From: Acanthaster planci
Taxonomy: Eukaryota > Echinodermata > Asteroidea > Valvatida > Acanthasteridae
Assembly: GCF_001949145.1 (NCBI RefSeq)
Contig: NW_019091511.1
Location: 280,944 to 294,304, forward strand
DNA length: 13,361 bases
Direction: 5' to 3'
Shown one piece after another: positions 1 to 10,600 of this stretch; within the stretch, counting starts at the first letter, position 1, and every line of letters begins with the position of its first letter. The notes beneath the pieces were generated by a model that worked only from the letters and a program-made list of their open reading frames with translations, did no database searches and was not told the origin of the DNA. Position numbers and translations under genes: made by a program.

Positions 1-227
1 AGGTGGCAGGGTGTTGTCCATGAGTTTTGGGTGGCAGGGAGTTGTCCATGAGTTATGGGTGGCAGGGAGTTGTCCATGAATTATGGGTGGCAGGGAGTTG
101 TCCGTGAGTTTTGGGTGGCAGGGAGTAGTTGATGAGTTTTGGGTGGCAGGGAGTTGTCCATGAATTATGGGTGGCAGGGAGCTGTCAATGAGTTTTGGGT
201 GGCAGGGAGTTGTCCATGAGTTTTGGG
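1..227. repeat. 28-bp minisatellite, 8 copies
   Basis: Eight head-to-tail 28-bp units start at about positions 3, 31, 59, 87, 115, 143, 171 and 199. Each has the core GGGTGGCAGGGAGTTGTCC followed by ATGAGTTTT or a variant of it. Units differ by a few substitutions (for example TCCATGAATTAT and AGTTGATGAG). The array is cut by the left edge of the window, so its full copy number is unknown. The period is not a multiple of three and no open frame follows it, so it is not coding. It lies in what is inferred to be the last intron of ACO2. Confidence 0.95.
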
Positions 228-814
228 CTAACAAAATCGACAACACAAGTTTTTGTAACCTTTAAAAAGTCACGTTTTTGGGGACCATATCTCATCCAGT
301 TGTTGCATGCCTGATTATTTTTAACCTAGCATATGCAGGTAAAAAGCCCTCTTTATCAGTACAGATTTGAAGTTGCAATTCCGTGTGACATAGGGCTATG
401 ATGTTATGGTCATTTGAATTTCATGGCTTCACACATATGGACCCGTGTGCATTGAGCACATCGACAGAAAGAGCATGGAGTTCTGGTTGCCCTGTCTCCA
501 GAAAAATATGCTTGCTATTGTCACAAAATTGGTGTCAAAGTGACCACAAGATGTTGAAAACGTCAAAAATGAAAAACACGCCTTTGAAATTTGGACGTAG
601 TGATAAATACTTCGTCCATGAAATATCTGTTTCACTCTTAAACAGAGCACTTTAAAAATCTGTGGTATTGCAAATTTCCAAACATTTCCAAATTATTGAA
701 AATCATCCTGTCACTTGTCTTTTCTCTTATTTGTAACTGCCAAATTTGACATAGCGATAGAGTGTTCTGTGTTTAGAAAGATTCTTTGATTTTTTGTTGT
801 CAAATCCTGTACAG
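228..814 (+). other. 3' part of the last ACO2 intron
   Basis: I see no exon here. The residues expected just before the last aconitase exon (the DFAPGK-type segment) are not encoded in any frame of this stretch, so the penultimate exon must lie left of the window. The stretch is AT-rich and ends in a T-rich tract (about 787-800) and a TACAG acceptor at 810-814. Short open frames at 398-655 (plus) and 429-650 (minus) have no recognisable domain and are treated as chance. Confidence 0.7.
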
Positions 815-958
815 CAAGTGACGTGTCGGTTGGTGCACAGCGACGGGAGCCAGGAAGAATTCCCACTGAATCACAGTATGAACGAGGGACAGATAGAATG
901 GTTCAAAGCAGGCAGTGCGCTCAACAGGATGCGCATGTTATTGGAATCAAGCTCATAA
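815..958 (+). CDS. ACO2: Mitochondrial aconitate hydratase, last coding exon (partial gene)
   Basis: This exon encodes the C-terminal 47 residues and the TAA stop of mitochondrial aconitase, the [4Fe-4S] matrix enzyme that interconverts citrate and isocitrate through cis-aconitate in the TCA cycle. The frame opens at CAA (815) after a TACAG acceptor and reads QVTCRLVHSDG, then PLNHS and QIEWFKAGSALNRM. The last block is nearly identical to the conserved terminus of animal ACO2 (QIEWFRAGSALNRM as I recall it). The end after that block (RMLLESSS) is lineage-variable. This is the tail of the swivel domain, so no cluster cysteines are expected here. The rest of the gene lies left of the window. 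A longer open frame at 823-1047 in another frame is a shadow. The identification is firm, and the exact acceptor is very likely correct because the phase and the similarity both begin there. Confidence 0.93.
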   Translation, partial: QVTCRLVHSDGSQEEFPLNHSMNEGQIEWFKAGSALNRMRMLLESSS

Positions 959-1045
959 GGAAGCCAGACACCAACATTTCTAGAATGCACGGTCACAAGC
1001 TAGCCCTCTGGACAGGTCATCATAATTTAATCTATACGGTTTTGT

Positions 1046-1051
1046 AATAAA
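1046..1051 (+). terminator. Poly(A) signal of ACO2
   Basis: A canonical AATAAA lies 88 nt after the ACO2 stop codon. A T-rich stretch and a GTGAGTTTTG run at about 1083-1092 could be the downstream GU-rich element. Cleavage would fall near 1065-1075, giving a 3' UTR of about 110 nt. Confidence 0.75.
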
Positions 1052-1070
1052 TTTGTTTTTAAATAACATG

Positions 1071-2922
1071 CTCTTTACTTAGGTGAGTTTTGAAATTATA
1101 CATTTGCCAACAGAAAGAAATTTATTGATTGAATATTGCCGAAAATGTTTTCTGATGAGTCACGACTTGATACTCTGAACTTGTAAAAAAAAGAAATACG
1201 TAGAAATTTATTGAACACTTGTTTTCAAATGACTACTGAATGGGCAGATGTTTGTTGAATGTACAATGCGTCATCTACATTACTCCTTGTGATAGCTTTT
1301 TTTTTCCCGTCTGGATTGCAGTGATCTCTAATTTGGAGACCCACACATTAGTTTTCACATTTGCGTTCAAATTTGCAAATTTATGCTTCATTGCCATTAC
1401 ATGAAATAACGTTCTGTGTGAATATGTGAAGTCTACTGCAACCGATAGGTTAGGACAATCCAAATCGTACCTGACATTTGCTGTGTGGTTGGTTTAGTGC
1501 CCATAGTCCAACCTGTCAATAGGCTCTGTTAGCTCAAACGAGTGTGGCTTAAAAACTGCTCGACTATTAAAAAAAGGCATACAGAGCAACATATCACCAT
1601 GGAAAATACCTTGCTTTTTTTTACTCCCAGGAAGGGCACGTAATCTCCAATGCAGTTGAGCTTGATTTGCGTGAGCCACAGTTTGGTTTTTTTTCTTTCT
1701 GATTGAAAAGAAATTCCATTTTAAGTACATGTATTTATTAGTTACTGACATGACTCTTTTCACGATTTGATATCCGTTTTGCTCTTTATGTTGACTATTT
1801 CAAATTCGAAAAGTTTCGTACAGCTTGGAAGGTCAGTTCTCCTTGGCTTTCCTGTCACGCACTGGCAGTTTATGAAATTAAAATGAGGGATTGATTTCTG
1901 TACGACTTATGATGGAGCTAGATCTTTTCAGGTTAAAAAGCAATCAAAGCTTTGTTGTTTATATATCGCAACATCTAGTGCTAGAAATATTCAGAAATGG
2001 TGAATTTTGAAAACACGGAATGTTGATTGTGGAGACCATTTGGATACTAACAAAAGGAATGTTTAATGTGATTACCAGAGACTACAGTGGCTGATGAGAG
2101 TCACTGTCCCCATGGAATGAAGATCCCTTGTTTTCTGTACAATTTCTTCCACAATCCTTTGCAGTCCACCATCTTTGATGTTGGGCTGTCTTCATATGGT
2201 AGTTTTGTGGCTATGACTTCTGTTTTGTGCCATTAGTGTGTCACAGTGGAAAGCCATAGGCACAGTCGGACATCAAAGGTGGCATATCAAACTTGATTGT
2301 GTGATGAAATGTCTATCAATGCAAACTGTGTATGGTAACAGTATTATGTAATGCTTTTTTTCATCCAATTGTTACATATGTAAAAGCTACTCCAAAGTTG
2401 TCACTTTTCCTCCACTTATTAAAAAGTGAAATATGAATTCACCTTGGCTAAAGTTGCACTTTATGTTTAGCACAAATCGTTAATTTAAGCTCACGTGTTC
2501 TAGCAATATTAAAGTTGCACCCACTGCGTGAAATGTGAGAGAAATTGGTGTAAATACTACACGAAGCAACCTAACTTGGTCATCTCATTGGTAGTGGTAA
2601 GCCACTGCTTACTTGGTTTCTATTCTTTCTTGTCAGAAAATATAAAACAAGTCATCAGGAGGGGACGTAGAACATTTCACATTTACATATTTCAAATTAA
2701 ACAATTTAATAGCCAACAAAAGTGCAATCACACTTTGAAAGTGTTTAGTTCCCTTGTTTCATTGTACGCTTACAGGGACAAGAAACCAACATTACTGGTC
2801 GTGTCTGCCACGCACTAATAAATATCTCTCATGCTCAGGTTTTAAAACACAGAGGTATACAAGTGATGCTACACGGTACATGTCAGTTGTAAAGGCAGAG
2901 TGTATGTACATGTAACTTCTGT
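1071..2922. other. Intergenic region between convergent ACO2 and BRAT1
   Basis: This is AT-rich DNA without a recognisable gene. The open frames at 1275-1463 and 1494-1763 (minus) and at 2528-2818 (plus) show no family motifs, have homopolymer-rich codons and lack good initiation or splice context. The only structure I can support is the imperfect inverted repeat at 2162-2284, listed separately. The right limit is soft because it depends on the BRAT1 polyadenylation site. Confidence 0.6.
2162..2284. repeat. Imperfect foldback (inverted repeat arms of about 24 nt)
   Basis: The left arm (2162-2189), containing CACCATCTTTGATGT and GGGCTGT, is complementary to the right arm (2262-2284), which reads ACAG, four mismatched bases, then ACATCAAAGGTGGC. 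The loop is about 70 nt. It looks like a degenerate MITE or hairpin. No target-site duplication is visible and no coding potential is present. Confidence 0.55.
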
Positions 2923-2928
2923 TTTATT
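2923..2928 (-). terminator. Candidate poly(A) signal of BRAT1
   Basis: TTTATT on the plus strand reads AATAAA on the minus strand. It is the first canonical hexamer I find downstream of the BRAT1 stop, implying a 3' UTR of about 930 nt that would include the pogo-like element at 3049-3219. A weaker TATAAA variant lies at 2997-3002. Earlier non-canonical cleavage cannot be excluded. Confidence 0.3.
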
Positions 2929-3048
2929 CTGTGGTTACCTCACACAAAATACTTCCTAAAGACTGATTGAATAAATATGCTAGAGAAACATTTTGGTTTA
3001 TAAGGGATGCATGATATACTTTGTGTTAACAGTTATAAACTCTGAATA

Positions 3049-3219
3049 CAGTTGAACCTTGCCAGTAGGAGGACCTTTAGCCTTTGCTGATGACCTTGTT
3101 ATAACAGGAACGTTATATTAGAAATGAAATCAGTGGAATCAAAGGATTGAAACTTAAAAGTTTCCTTGTTACAAGCAGAGTCTTGTATTAACGGCACTCT
3201 TATTAACGAGGTTCGGCTG
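3049..3219. mobile_element. Pogo/Tigger-like MITE, 171 bp with TA duplication
   Basis: The left end starts CAGTTGAACCTTG and the right end is ...CGAGGTTCGGCTG. Read inward, the 23-bp termini match at 16 positions, and all seven differences are transitions. The element is flanked by TA on both sides (3047-3048 and 3220-3221). CAG...CTG ends with a TA target-site duplication are typical of the pogo/Tigger branch of Tc1/mariner. The 125-bp interior has no open frame, so it is non-autonomous. It lies in the BRAT1 3' flank or 3' UTR. Confidence 0.75.
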
Positions 3220-3482
3220 TATTTTCAAATTGCACAGTTTGTCCTAAGCTATTCTTAGCATAGACTCGTCAATCTTGAAAAGGACAGTTTCTACCCTCTG
3301 CATCTACAGTGCATGTTCTCATTGTCGCTAGATTCAACTGGATTTGATGAATTTGTTGATGGCTCGGTACCACCGGCAAGAATTCTATGTAACAATTAAC
3401 TAAAGTGGTATTTGATCATAATGCTGTTAGCCTGGAAAATGTCTTGCATTACAAATGCTCACATGAGCTTAGGAATAAAAAA

Positions 3483-3500
3483 CCAAAAAAAAAAAAAAAC
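3483..3500 (+). repeat. Short poly(A) tract
   Basis: A run of about 16 A residues follows AATAAAAAACC on the plus strand. No upstream retrotransposon body was recognised, so it is listed only as a homopolymer that can mislead poly(A) or SINE calls. Confidence 0.5.
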
Positions 3501-3833
3501 CCGAATGTCAACATGCATGCGTAAATGCAGCCATTTTGAGGTAAGTTGCCATTTCCATAACTTTAAAGCCCTGTGCAAAATTTCCATAGACTTCTGAATT
3601 CTCCCAAATGGAATATCCAACCAATGACACATATGAATATACATGCTTGTATATAGCACTTGGACCAAATATAACATTCTATTTCTAGTGTGGTTTGATA
3701 TTTTAGTGTAATAATTTGCATGATGCATTACCATCAACACAGGTTAGAACCTTGCATTTGATTGGAGATAAAGTATTTGGAATGATTAGAGTTGCCTGGT
3801 AAACTGTCCTGAGAAAGTACTGAGAAGAGAGAT

Positions 3834-4652
3834 TTAGTAGCAATCTAAGAATTTGCTGTCACTTTCTTCAGTGCCAGCAAGAATATCGTGAATTAATGAG
3901 AGTGGCTTCTCTCCATTAATGTGTCCTGTTCTCGTTTTCTCTTTCAGCAGGTCCACCAGATTCATCTCTCGGAGTTCAACCTGTGTTTTCTCCATGAATT
4001 CGGCCAGGCTTGAATCATTCAGTCCGCTCACGGCCATCTCTGTTTGAAGGCATTTGTACAAGTCCAGAAGCATCTGACATGCCCGTCTAGCTACGGTTGG
4101 ATCTTCATCTTCTAAGACTGCCGCAAGTCTGCCAATCAGCGCTTCCTCTTTGAGGACGTGCACAAAATTAACCAGCGATGTAGTTGGGTCATCAGGAATT
4201 CTGGTAACTTCACACAAGTCGTTTTTGTGAGACTTGGGTAAGTCCCGTTGAGAATTTTGTATCCTTCTGTTCATGTCGGGGGGTGTGGTGTCATTTCTTG
4301 TAGGCAAGTACATTTCGAGTAGAGTTTGCCAGAATATCAAAGCCCCGTGCTTTACTTCCCAATCCCGATCAAACATGGCAGATGAGATGGCACACCGTAT
4401 CTGTGAAGCCATGGACAGTTTCTCGTGCATGTTACGCGGGCCAGCATGTACATCTGCCAGAGTGTCAACATTGCTTGCTTGCTTTCTGGTGCGTAACTTG
4501 TCAGAGGAGTCTTGGCACTGAACACGGAGGCCTGTCTGTAACCATGGAAACACACTCAGCCATTTTGTAAATGCATTCACTGTGGCTCGGCGCATAAATG
4601 ATCCTTGGCTATCATCGAGAATGAAGTTGACAAACTCTCCGACCAATGAACA
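3834..4652 (-). CDS. BRAT1: BRAT1 coding exon 9 and stop (residues 724-995)
   Basis: The acceptor is GCTTCCAG (phase 0). This long last exon holds three HEAT-like repeats: FILDDSQGSFMRRATVNAFT, MFDRDWEVKHGALIFWQTLL and LEDEDPTVARRACQMLLDLY. They are separated by a polar linker (about residues 837-882), and an extended tail follows with SLIHDILAGTEESDSKFLDC and a final Tyr. Human BRAT1 ends SLLQDMLA...EADCY as recalled. The DCY terminus is the part reported to insert into the INTS11 catalytic cleft. Confidence 0.95.
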   Translation of the reverse strand, partial: CSLVGEFVNFILDDSQGSFMRRATVNAFTKWLSVFPWLQTGLRVQCQDSSDKLRTRKQASNVDTLADVHAGPRNMHEKLSMASQIRCAISSAMFDRDWEVKHGALIFWQTLLEMYLPTRNDTTPPDMNRRIQNSQRDLPKSHKNDLCEVTRIPDDPTTSLVNFVHVLKEEALIGRLAAVLEDEDPTVARRACQMLLDLYKCLQTEMAVSGLNDSSLAEFMEKTQVELREMNLVDLLKEKTRTGHINGEKPLSLIHDILAGTEESDSKFLDCY

Positions 4653-7600
4653 CTGGAAGCAAAGGAAGACATTTACAGAGGTTGAGAAAATAGGATTTTG
4701 TAGGATTAACACTGTCTCCTTCACAATGCTCGTAATCAGATGTGGATACAAGATCACCCAAACTACCTTTTGGACGGGAAAGCCGATAAGACGTCATCAA
4801 TTTGTCTAATTTAAAAGTTCAAACATCCTACTTTCATCTGAGCACTGCAGTTTGCAGGAAGTTAATTAACATGGACTAAGTTTTGCCCAATGAAGGGATA
4901 CAGCTGTTTTCATGCACCACTTAACAAGTCGAGAATTTGGAATCCCGTTATTTTGTTGGTAAATAGACTGGTCTTGGAAATTCTTAAGAGGAGAAGTGCA
5001 CATCACTGCATGAGCTGGCACCCGTTATGAAACTTACTTCTGCATTTGTCGACAGATTTTAGGTTCACTGCTCAAATTGGATGTAAATTTAATTCACCTT
5101 AATGACATAAAGTCTTTTACTTTGTTTGGTTTTTCTGTTTTTTGGGGGGTGATGGTTTTGTCACGGTGAAATTGAAGTCTTGAATCACTTCGACCCACCT
5201 CTGTCTTTCCAGTCTGCTGCAACAAATCCAACCAGAGTTCTTGCTGTCTGGAGATGTCAACCAATGCACTCATTGCTGTGGCATTCACAAAGCTTTCCCC
5301 ATCATGAATGCAATCCACGATATGCACATGGAATTTGTAATACTTGAACCAGTCACAAAATGCATCTGGGAAAATACGTCAATGTTCAAATCAGTACAGA
5401 TTAGACAAAGCGACAGGTTAAGAGCACTTTGGTTTGAAATTGCAATGGAAGAAACCGAAGATGTAATTTTGGTGGGCAAAAGGAGCCCAATTTATGGAAC
5501 TGTCCTCATGAACATATCTGCCATCATTTCAGGCAGGTTCAAGATTACATTATCTTCATCAACCTCTGGAAGATTGTATCAATGAAATAATGTTAGCAGC
5601 TTTTACAGAATGGTATAACATTGAGTTAACATGAGGAGTCTGAGAGGTTGTGTCGTTATGTATTCTGTTAATGGGAATAGATACGTGATTCTGGTATCAT
5701 AATTTCACTGCATTTGAATTTACTTGTGAGATTGAAAAGGGTTCATGATATTAAAATTTGTGCCTGGCATGCAACTCGGGCATTTGGACATAGCAAATCT
5801 GTGTGTTTTTTTTTTTGAACTCAAATACGATGAACGCATTCTTGAGTAGCACTTTTACCAGTTTGAGAGTTTAGCAGACTTTGAAGGAAACAGATCGCCG
5901 AATCTCGGATGGCCCACTGAGGGTCGCACAATCTCTTAGTCATGGTTTCACCAAGGACTATCATCGGATCTGTGTGCTTCAGCTCTGAGGCATACGCAGG
6001 CAACAACCGAGCAAGAACATCAAGGCATTTGGTGATGATCTAAAAGGAAAAATATCAGGCCCCACTTCTTGACATCTGCTATGTATCCTCTGTTAAATTG
6101 TTATTATTGGTTAATCAGTAAACCAGTCTGTTTTTTCAACTGCTTACACAAAGACTTTATTTGACATCCTCTCATTTTAGTTTAAATCTACCCAGGAAAT
6201 GGTCATCTTCTCTGTAATTTGCCATTTTTTACGAGAAAGCTTAGCCACTCACAGTCGCATTAGATTCAGGGTTTTTCAAAACCTCCACTAGCTGAAGAAA
6301 CAAGCTCATCAAGGTGGATTCAGCTAATCTGATGTTCCCTAAATAGAAAAAAAAGTATAGTCAAATAGGTCACTATTCAAAACATTTTGAGGACAGGTAA
6401 ATGTACATTTATGGCTGCATGTTTTCCTTAAAGTAAACTGTTTGTGTCCAACAAGAACATCAGCTTTCTGACATGTCGGAAGAAAATTCCCCGTCATCGG
6501 GTTCCTCTGATTACGAAACGTGAGGGTGGTATTTCACAGGTCATTTGGTCCATACGGCAAAATAATGTGCTTTCTTACTGTATTGGATTGGATAAAAAGT
6601 GAGTGGAATTCCCAAGTACATTTGAATGCTTACATGATATACTCAACCTCAACCATCTGTTTGTTGAAGATCTAAATACTCCACATATCTTAGGTTTGTT
6701 CTGTTAACACGTTTGAGAACAAAATACAGCCATACTGGCCAGATTTGTGGTTTCAAAATATTACTCACTGCCGACCGTTGAGGCAATTGTTGTCACTGCT
6801 AAACTTAACACAGCTTTTGTAACCTTGACTGATGCGAGTAAATGACACCTCAAGGAATTGTGGACACGATGCGACCTTTGACCTAGGGTCAAACTCAGAA
6901 TGTAGGATGCACAATCCATCAAATCGGTATGCTGGCTGATAACAGCGTACAAACCCTGCAGAAACCAAATATAAAAAGAGGAAAACTGAAAGACGGTAAG
7001 GGAATGCATAAGAGTATCCGAACATCCTAAAGATTGGACCATACTAAACCTGACAGATGTTTCTTGAAAAATACAAAAAAAGAATGCATAAGAGTATCCG
7101 AACATCCTAAAGATTGGACCATACTAAACCTGACAGATGTTTCTTGAAAAATACAAAAAAAATCCGAGTCAGTCACGTTCGCTTTATCAGTTCATGACTT
7201 ACTTTTATAAGGCATGATGACACGAAGCCATGTAAATGGTTATTGATGTGAGATTGAGGTTATTGAGATAGGGATGTCATTTCTGATATGCATCTCTCTT
7301 TTTGACATTGAAGGCTGTTTCAAGGTTACAAGCAAGCTTGTACTAACCAAAGCACAAATGATACAAGTCTATGCCACACTTATGAATATGTATTTCTAAG
7401 TGAAGATAGATTCATGCATGGTGATTCCTAAATTTTCCACAACTTTAATTTAAAGACAATCTAGCGCTGAAGTCAGTGTTGGCCCTCTTGGAGCATGGCA
7501 GGCACAATAGGAAGGTGCTATTTGAAGGCGGTAAATTTGGAATATACACATATGATACTCCCTAAACCAAATAGCGCCCCCTACTGTGTCTGCCATACCC

Positions 7601-10600
7601 CAATAGGATAATTCCTATTTTTGGTTAGCATTCCATGAGTTTGTTAGGATTTACCTTATCAACCATTCTTTCTAATGCAGACAAACAATGACACAGTATT
7701 GTTATGCAACGGCATTTATGTCCAGACATATCCTGAAGCAGATGGTCTTTAGAGGTGTTGAATGCTGAAGGTAATTCCGCTATAGTTTGATGCTCAGGAA
7801 GCAGGCAGTCAATTGGAAGCATTACAAGTCTCAATAGCGATCCAAAGTCATCACTTTGCAGTTGTAAAATGGAGTCGTTTCTGTGAAAAAAAAAGGAAGT
7901 AGGGTGCAATCTCTATCAATGAAAGAAACATCGCAACTAGCTTATCTTTCCCAAACTTGACATAGAGTTGGTAGTCCCAAGTTACTGCACTTTTACCAAG
8001 AATTGATTTTAAAAAATGGCCAATTGAGCCACACATGTTTCTACAAGAAACACTTGTCTCAAAGGACATCTTTAATTGGTACATGTATTTAAAATATCCA
8101 CTGCTTAAAATGACACATAACTTAAAGCATTATCATAATTGACACAAAACTTAATGCGACAATTGCCGACTTGCCTTCTCAACTTGGACAACTGAGTGGT
8201 ACTGAAAACATTTGATGCCAGATGAATGGCAGCTACAAACTGATGAATATTCATGAGCTGAAACGGTAGACCAATCACAACAGCTAGAAGTTCACTCTCT
8301 GGATCGAGCGTTTGCAGGAATGACGACACAAAGTCCACTGCCGCACTGCACATGTCTGATGATATGTGGGACCTAGACAGAAGATCTGAGATGATAGATA
8401 TTATACACATGTCCGCTAAGATTGAGTGAGCCACGGTTGGCTTTGATTCAACAAGTTTGGTTAAGACTCCCAAAGTTGCAGTCCCAAGTTTCATTCGGCA
8501 GTTAGTTGTACCCAACTGTTGTGGCTGTAGCGATGGAACTGGTGCCAAGATTTCTGTCATTTTCTGTAGACACGTCTTCAGCTGGTCGCGGCAATTACAA
8601 CTTTGCTTCTCGATTGGATGTGCCTTACTCAAGTCAAGCCTACTTCTCTTCTGTGGAGATTCTATGTGTTCTTCGGTCTCATCCAGAGGCAAAGTAGCTC
8701 GCCGATCGGTCACGTCCGTGCAGTCGCGCTGACTGGTCATTTCATCTTTGCTGTACAAAGCCTGGTCTTGGGTTGTGCATGTGGTCACCCGGTTTACTCC
8801 AACACAAGAAGTGTGCATTGTTGTAATCAAGTCCACAAGGAATTGTTGCAAGGCAGAAACCACGAACAAACAGTTGTCTTCGAGGGAACTTACAGCAATG
8901 TCCACAAAATCTGACAAATATGAAACACAAAAACCAAATGTTATTAATTTGATGACATTTGACGCTTACCAACCTCTGTCAGAAATGTGTGAAATGGGTT
9001 TTTGCTGCAAGGTTTGGATTGTTTTTGGACAAGAAACTGATCATGTTTTCTTGTTCTCACTGTTGATGAAATTTACAGTTATTGAGAAATGTCGATTTTC
9101 AGACAGGTTTAAATTTCTCCTCTTCACAGATGTCACTTAGTACATTGCACTTTCAATATGCAGGTGAAAATTGACAAGCCTGCAGAACACTGCATCATTG
9201 ACCAGTGAATATTCAAACTTAAATCACAGCATTCTTAAACTAAAAACCTACTGTGCCTTAGTTACTCAGCACAAAATGAATACCAATCGGTGTTTCTAGG
9301 AAATTATTGCCCACTTTTCCTTGTTTTTAAATAAGTGATCTTTGTCACATCTATCCGTACATGTGCTCAGTGTGAGAAATATCCATGACAAAATCTTTCT
9401 TTTCTCACCTAATCTCTGAGTGATTTCCGATGGGCACCCACTGCCAATCAGTGCTCCCGCTGAGGCAAACCAGGCATTTCGTATCGAAGCTTTTTGCCAA
9501 TCCGCTGATTTGTAAGCACTCACGAGAAGCTGCTCAATTAAGTCACTCATCACAGAAACATACTTGAGGTGCAGGACGTTACTGCTCTCATGTGCATCAA
9601 TGTCAAATCTTGGGCCGTCTCCTTCTGAATAGTCATTGGGCAGCTGAGTCATGGCTGAGTGTCTATTCAGTGAGTTCAGTAAAACAGCGGACAGTCTCAA
9701 GGCAAAGACGCGGCCGGCGAGGTTGCATTTTGGGTCCAGTGATTGCTGTAGAAATCTAATGACGCCAGTCTTCTTATCTAAAATCATCTGTAAGGCTGCT
9801 ATCAATAACAAACAAATACATGCATACAATACATTGGAACTTTATAGCTTGCCGAGTTTGCTTTTGCGCTTACTTCATTTTGAAAGATTCAGTACTTTTG
9901 CAAAGTGTCTTTATAATTCAGATCACTGTAAAATTCATGCACTGATGAAACATTGCAGCGTAAACTAGGGCATTAATGAAATGAAAAGAGCAAAACTGTT
10001 GTTAGTTTTTCCGTTTGAGTCTGTTTAATCACAACCAAACGGCAAACGCATTTTGCGAACTCCACTTGGGACAGGGTTCCACACATAGACACCACCTGAT
10101 ACCCTGTGCACAAACTCTATGCGACTGGTCTGAAAAATACTGAGCGCCTTCTAGGTAAACTAAAGTTGACTTTTTATGACGTGTTATTGCCAGGATCACC
10201 ATTCTGACAGCTGCGAGGGAAAAATTAGTGATGTCCGTATATGGAACTCTGTCGTTATGTGGTATCTCAGACTTCACTTCCCTGTTTCAAATCAATTGTC
10301 CACAATCATGAAAACTGTGAATTAGAGAAGATTTGGGTGATCATCTCATGGCAGGAAGGTAAGCAGATCATCCACCAGACATGGACCGATCGTACAGCTA
10401 TCAAGCAGGATTGGATTGACAGACACACCCAACAAGATCAATTTGTTGTAACAAAACATGTTCAGATATGGTCATCATCAGGCAGGCATGTCAGGGAGAT
10501 GACATTGTTACGCCCCAACTATAGCATAAGTCCCAACTATAGTTGGGACAGTCCCAACTGTAGTCCTGCAGTTGGGCTGGCCCAACTATTGTCAGACCAA

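Noticed and set aside
398-655. 85-residue open frame (plus) and 73-residue frame (minus) in the ACO2 intron
   Set aside because: No domain, no similarity to the expected aconitase residues, and no splice sites of suitable phase.
823-1047. Plus-strand 74-residue open frame
   Set aside because: It overlaps the ACO2 last exon in a different frame; the true frame shows the aconitase C-terminus and stops at 958.
1155-1161. TGAGTCA AP-1-like site
   Set aside because: A single 7-bp match, expected by chance in 13 kb and not near a promoter.
4273-4809. Plus- and minus-strand open frames over BRAT1 exon 9
   Set aside because: They are antisense or out-of-frame shadows of exon 9.
5241-5585. Plus-strand 114-residue open frame
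   Set aside because: It is antisense to BRAT1 exon 8 and intron 7 and has no recognisable motif.
8457-9140. Several overlapping plus-strand open frames of 63-130 residues
   Set aside because: They are shadows of BRAT1 exon 3, which has the conserved protein on the minus strand.
10029-10277. Extra BRAT1 exon in intron 1
   Set aside because: Joining exon 1 to exon 2 already gives the human residue spacing; the frame has no conserved helical motif.
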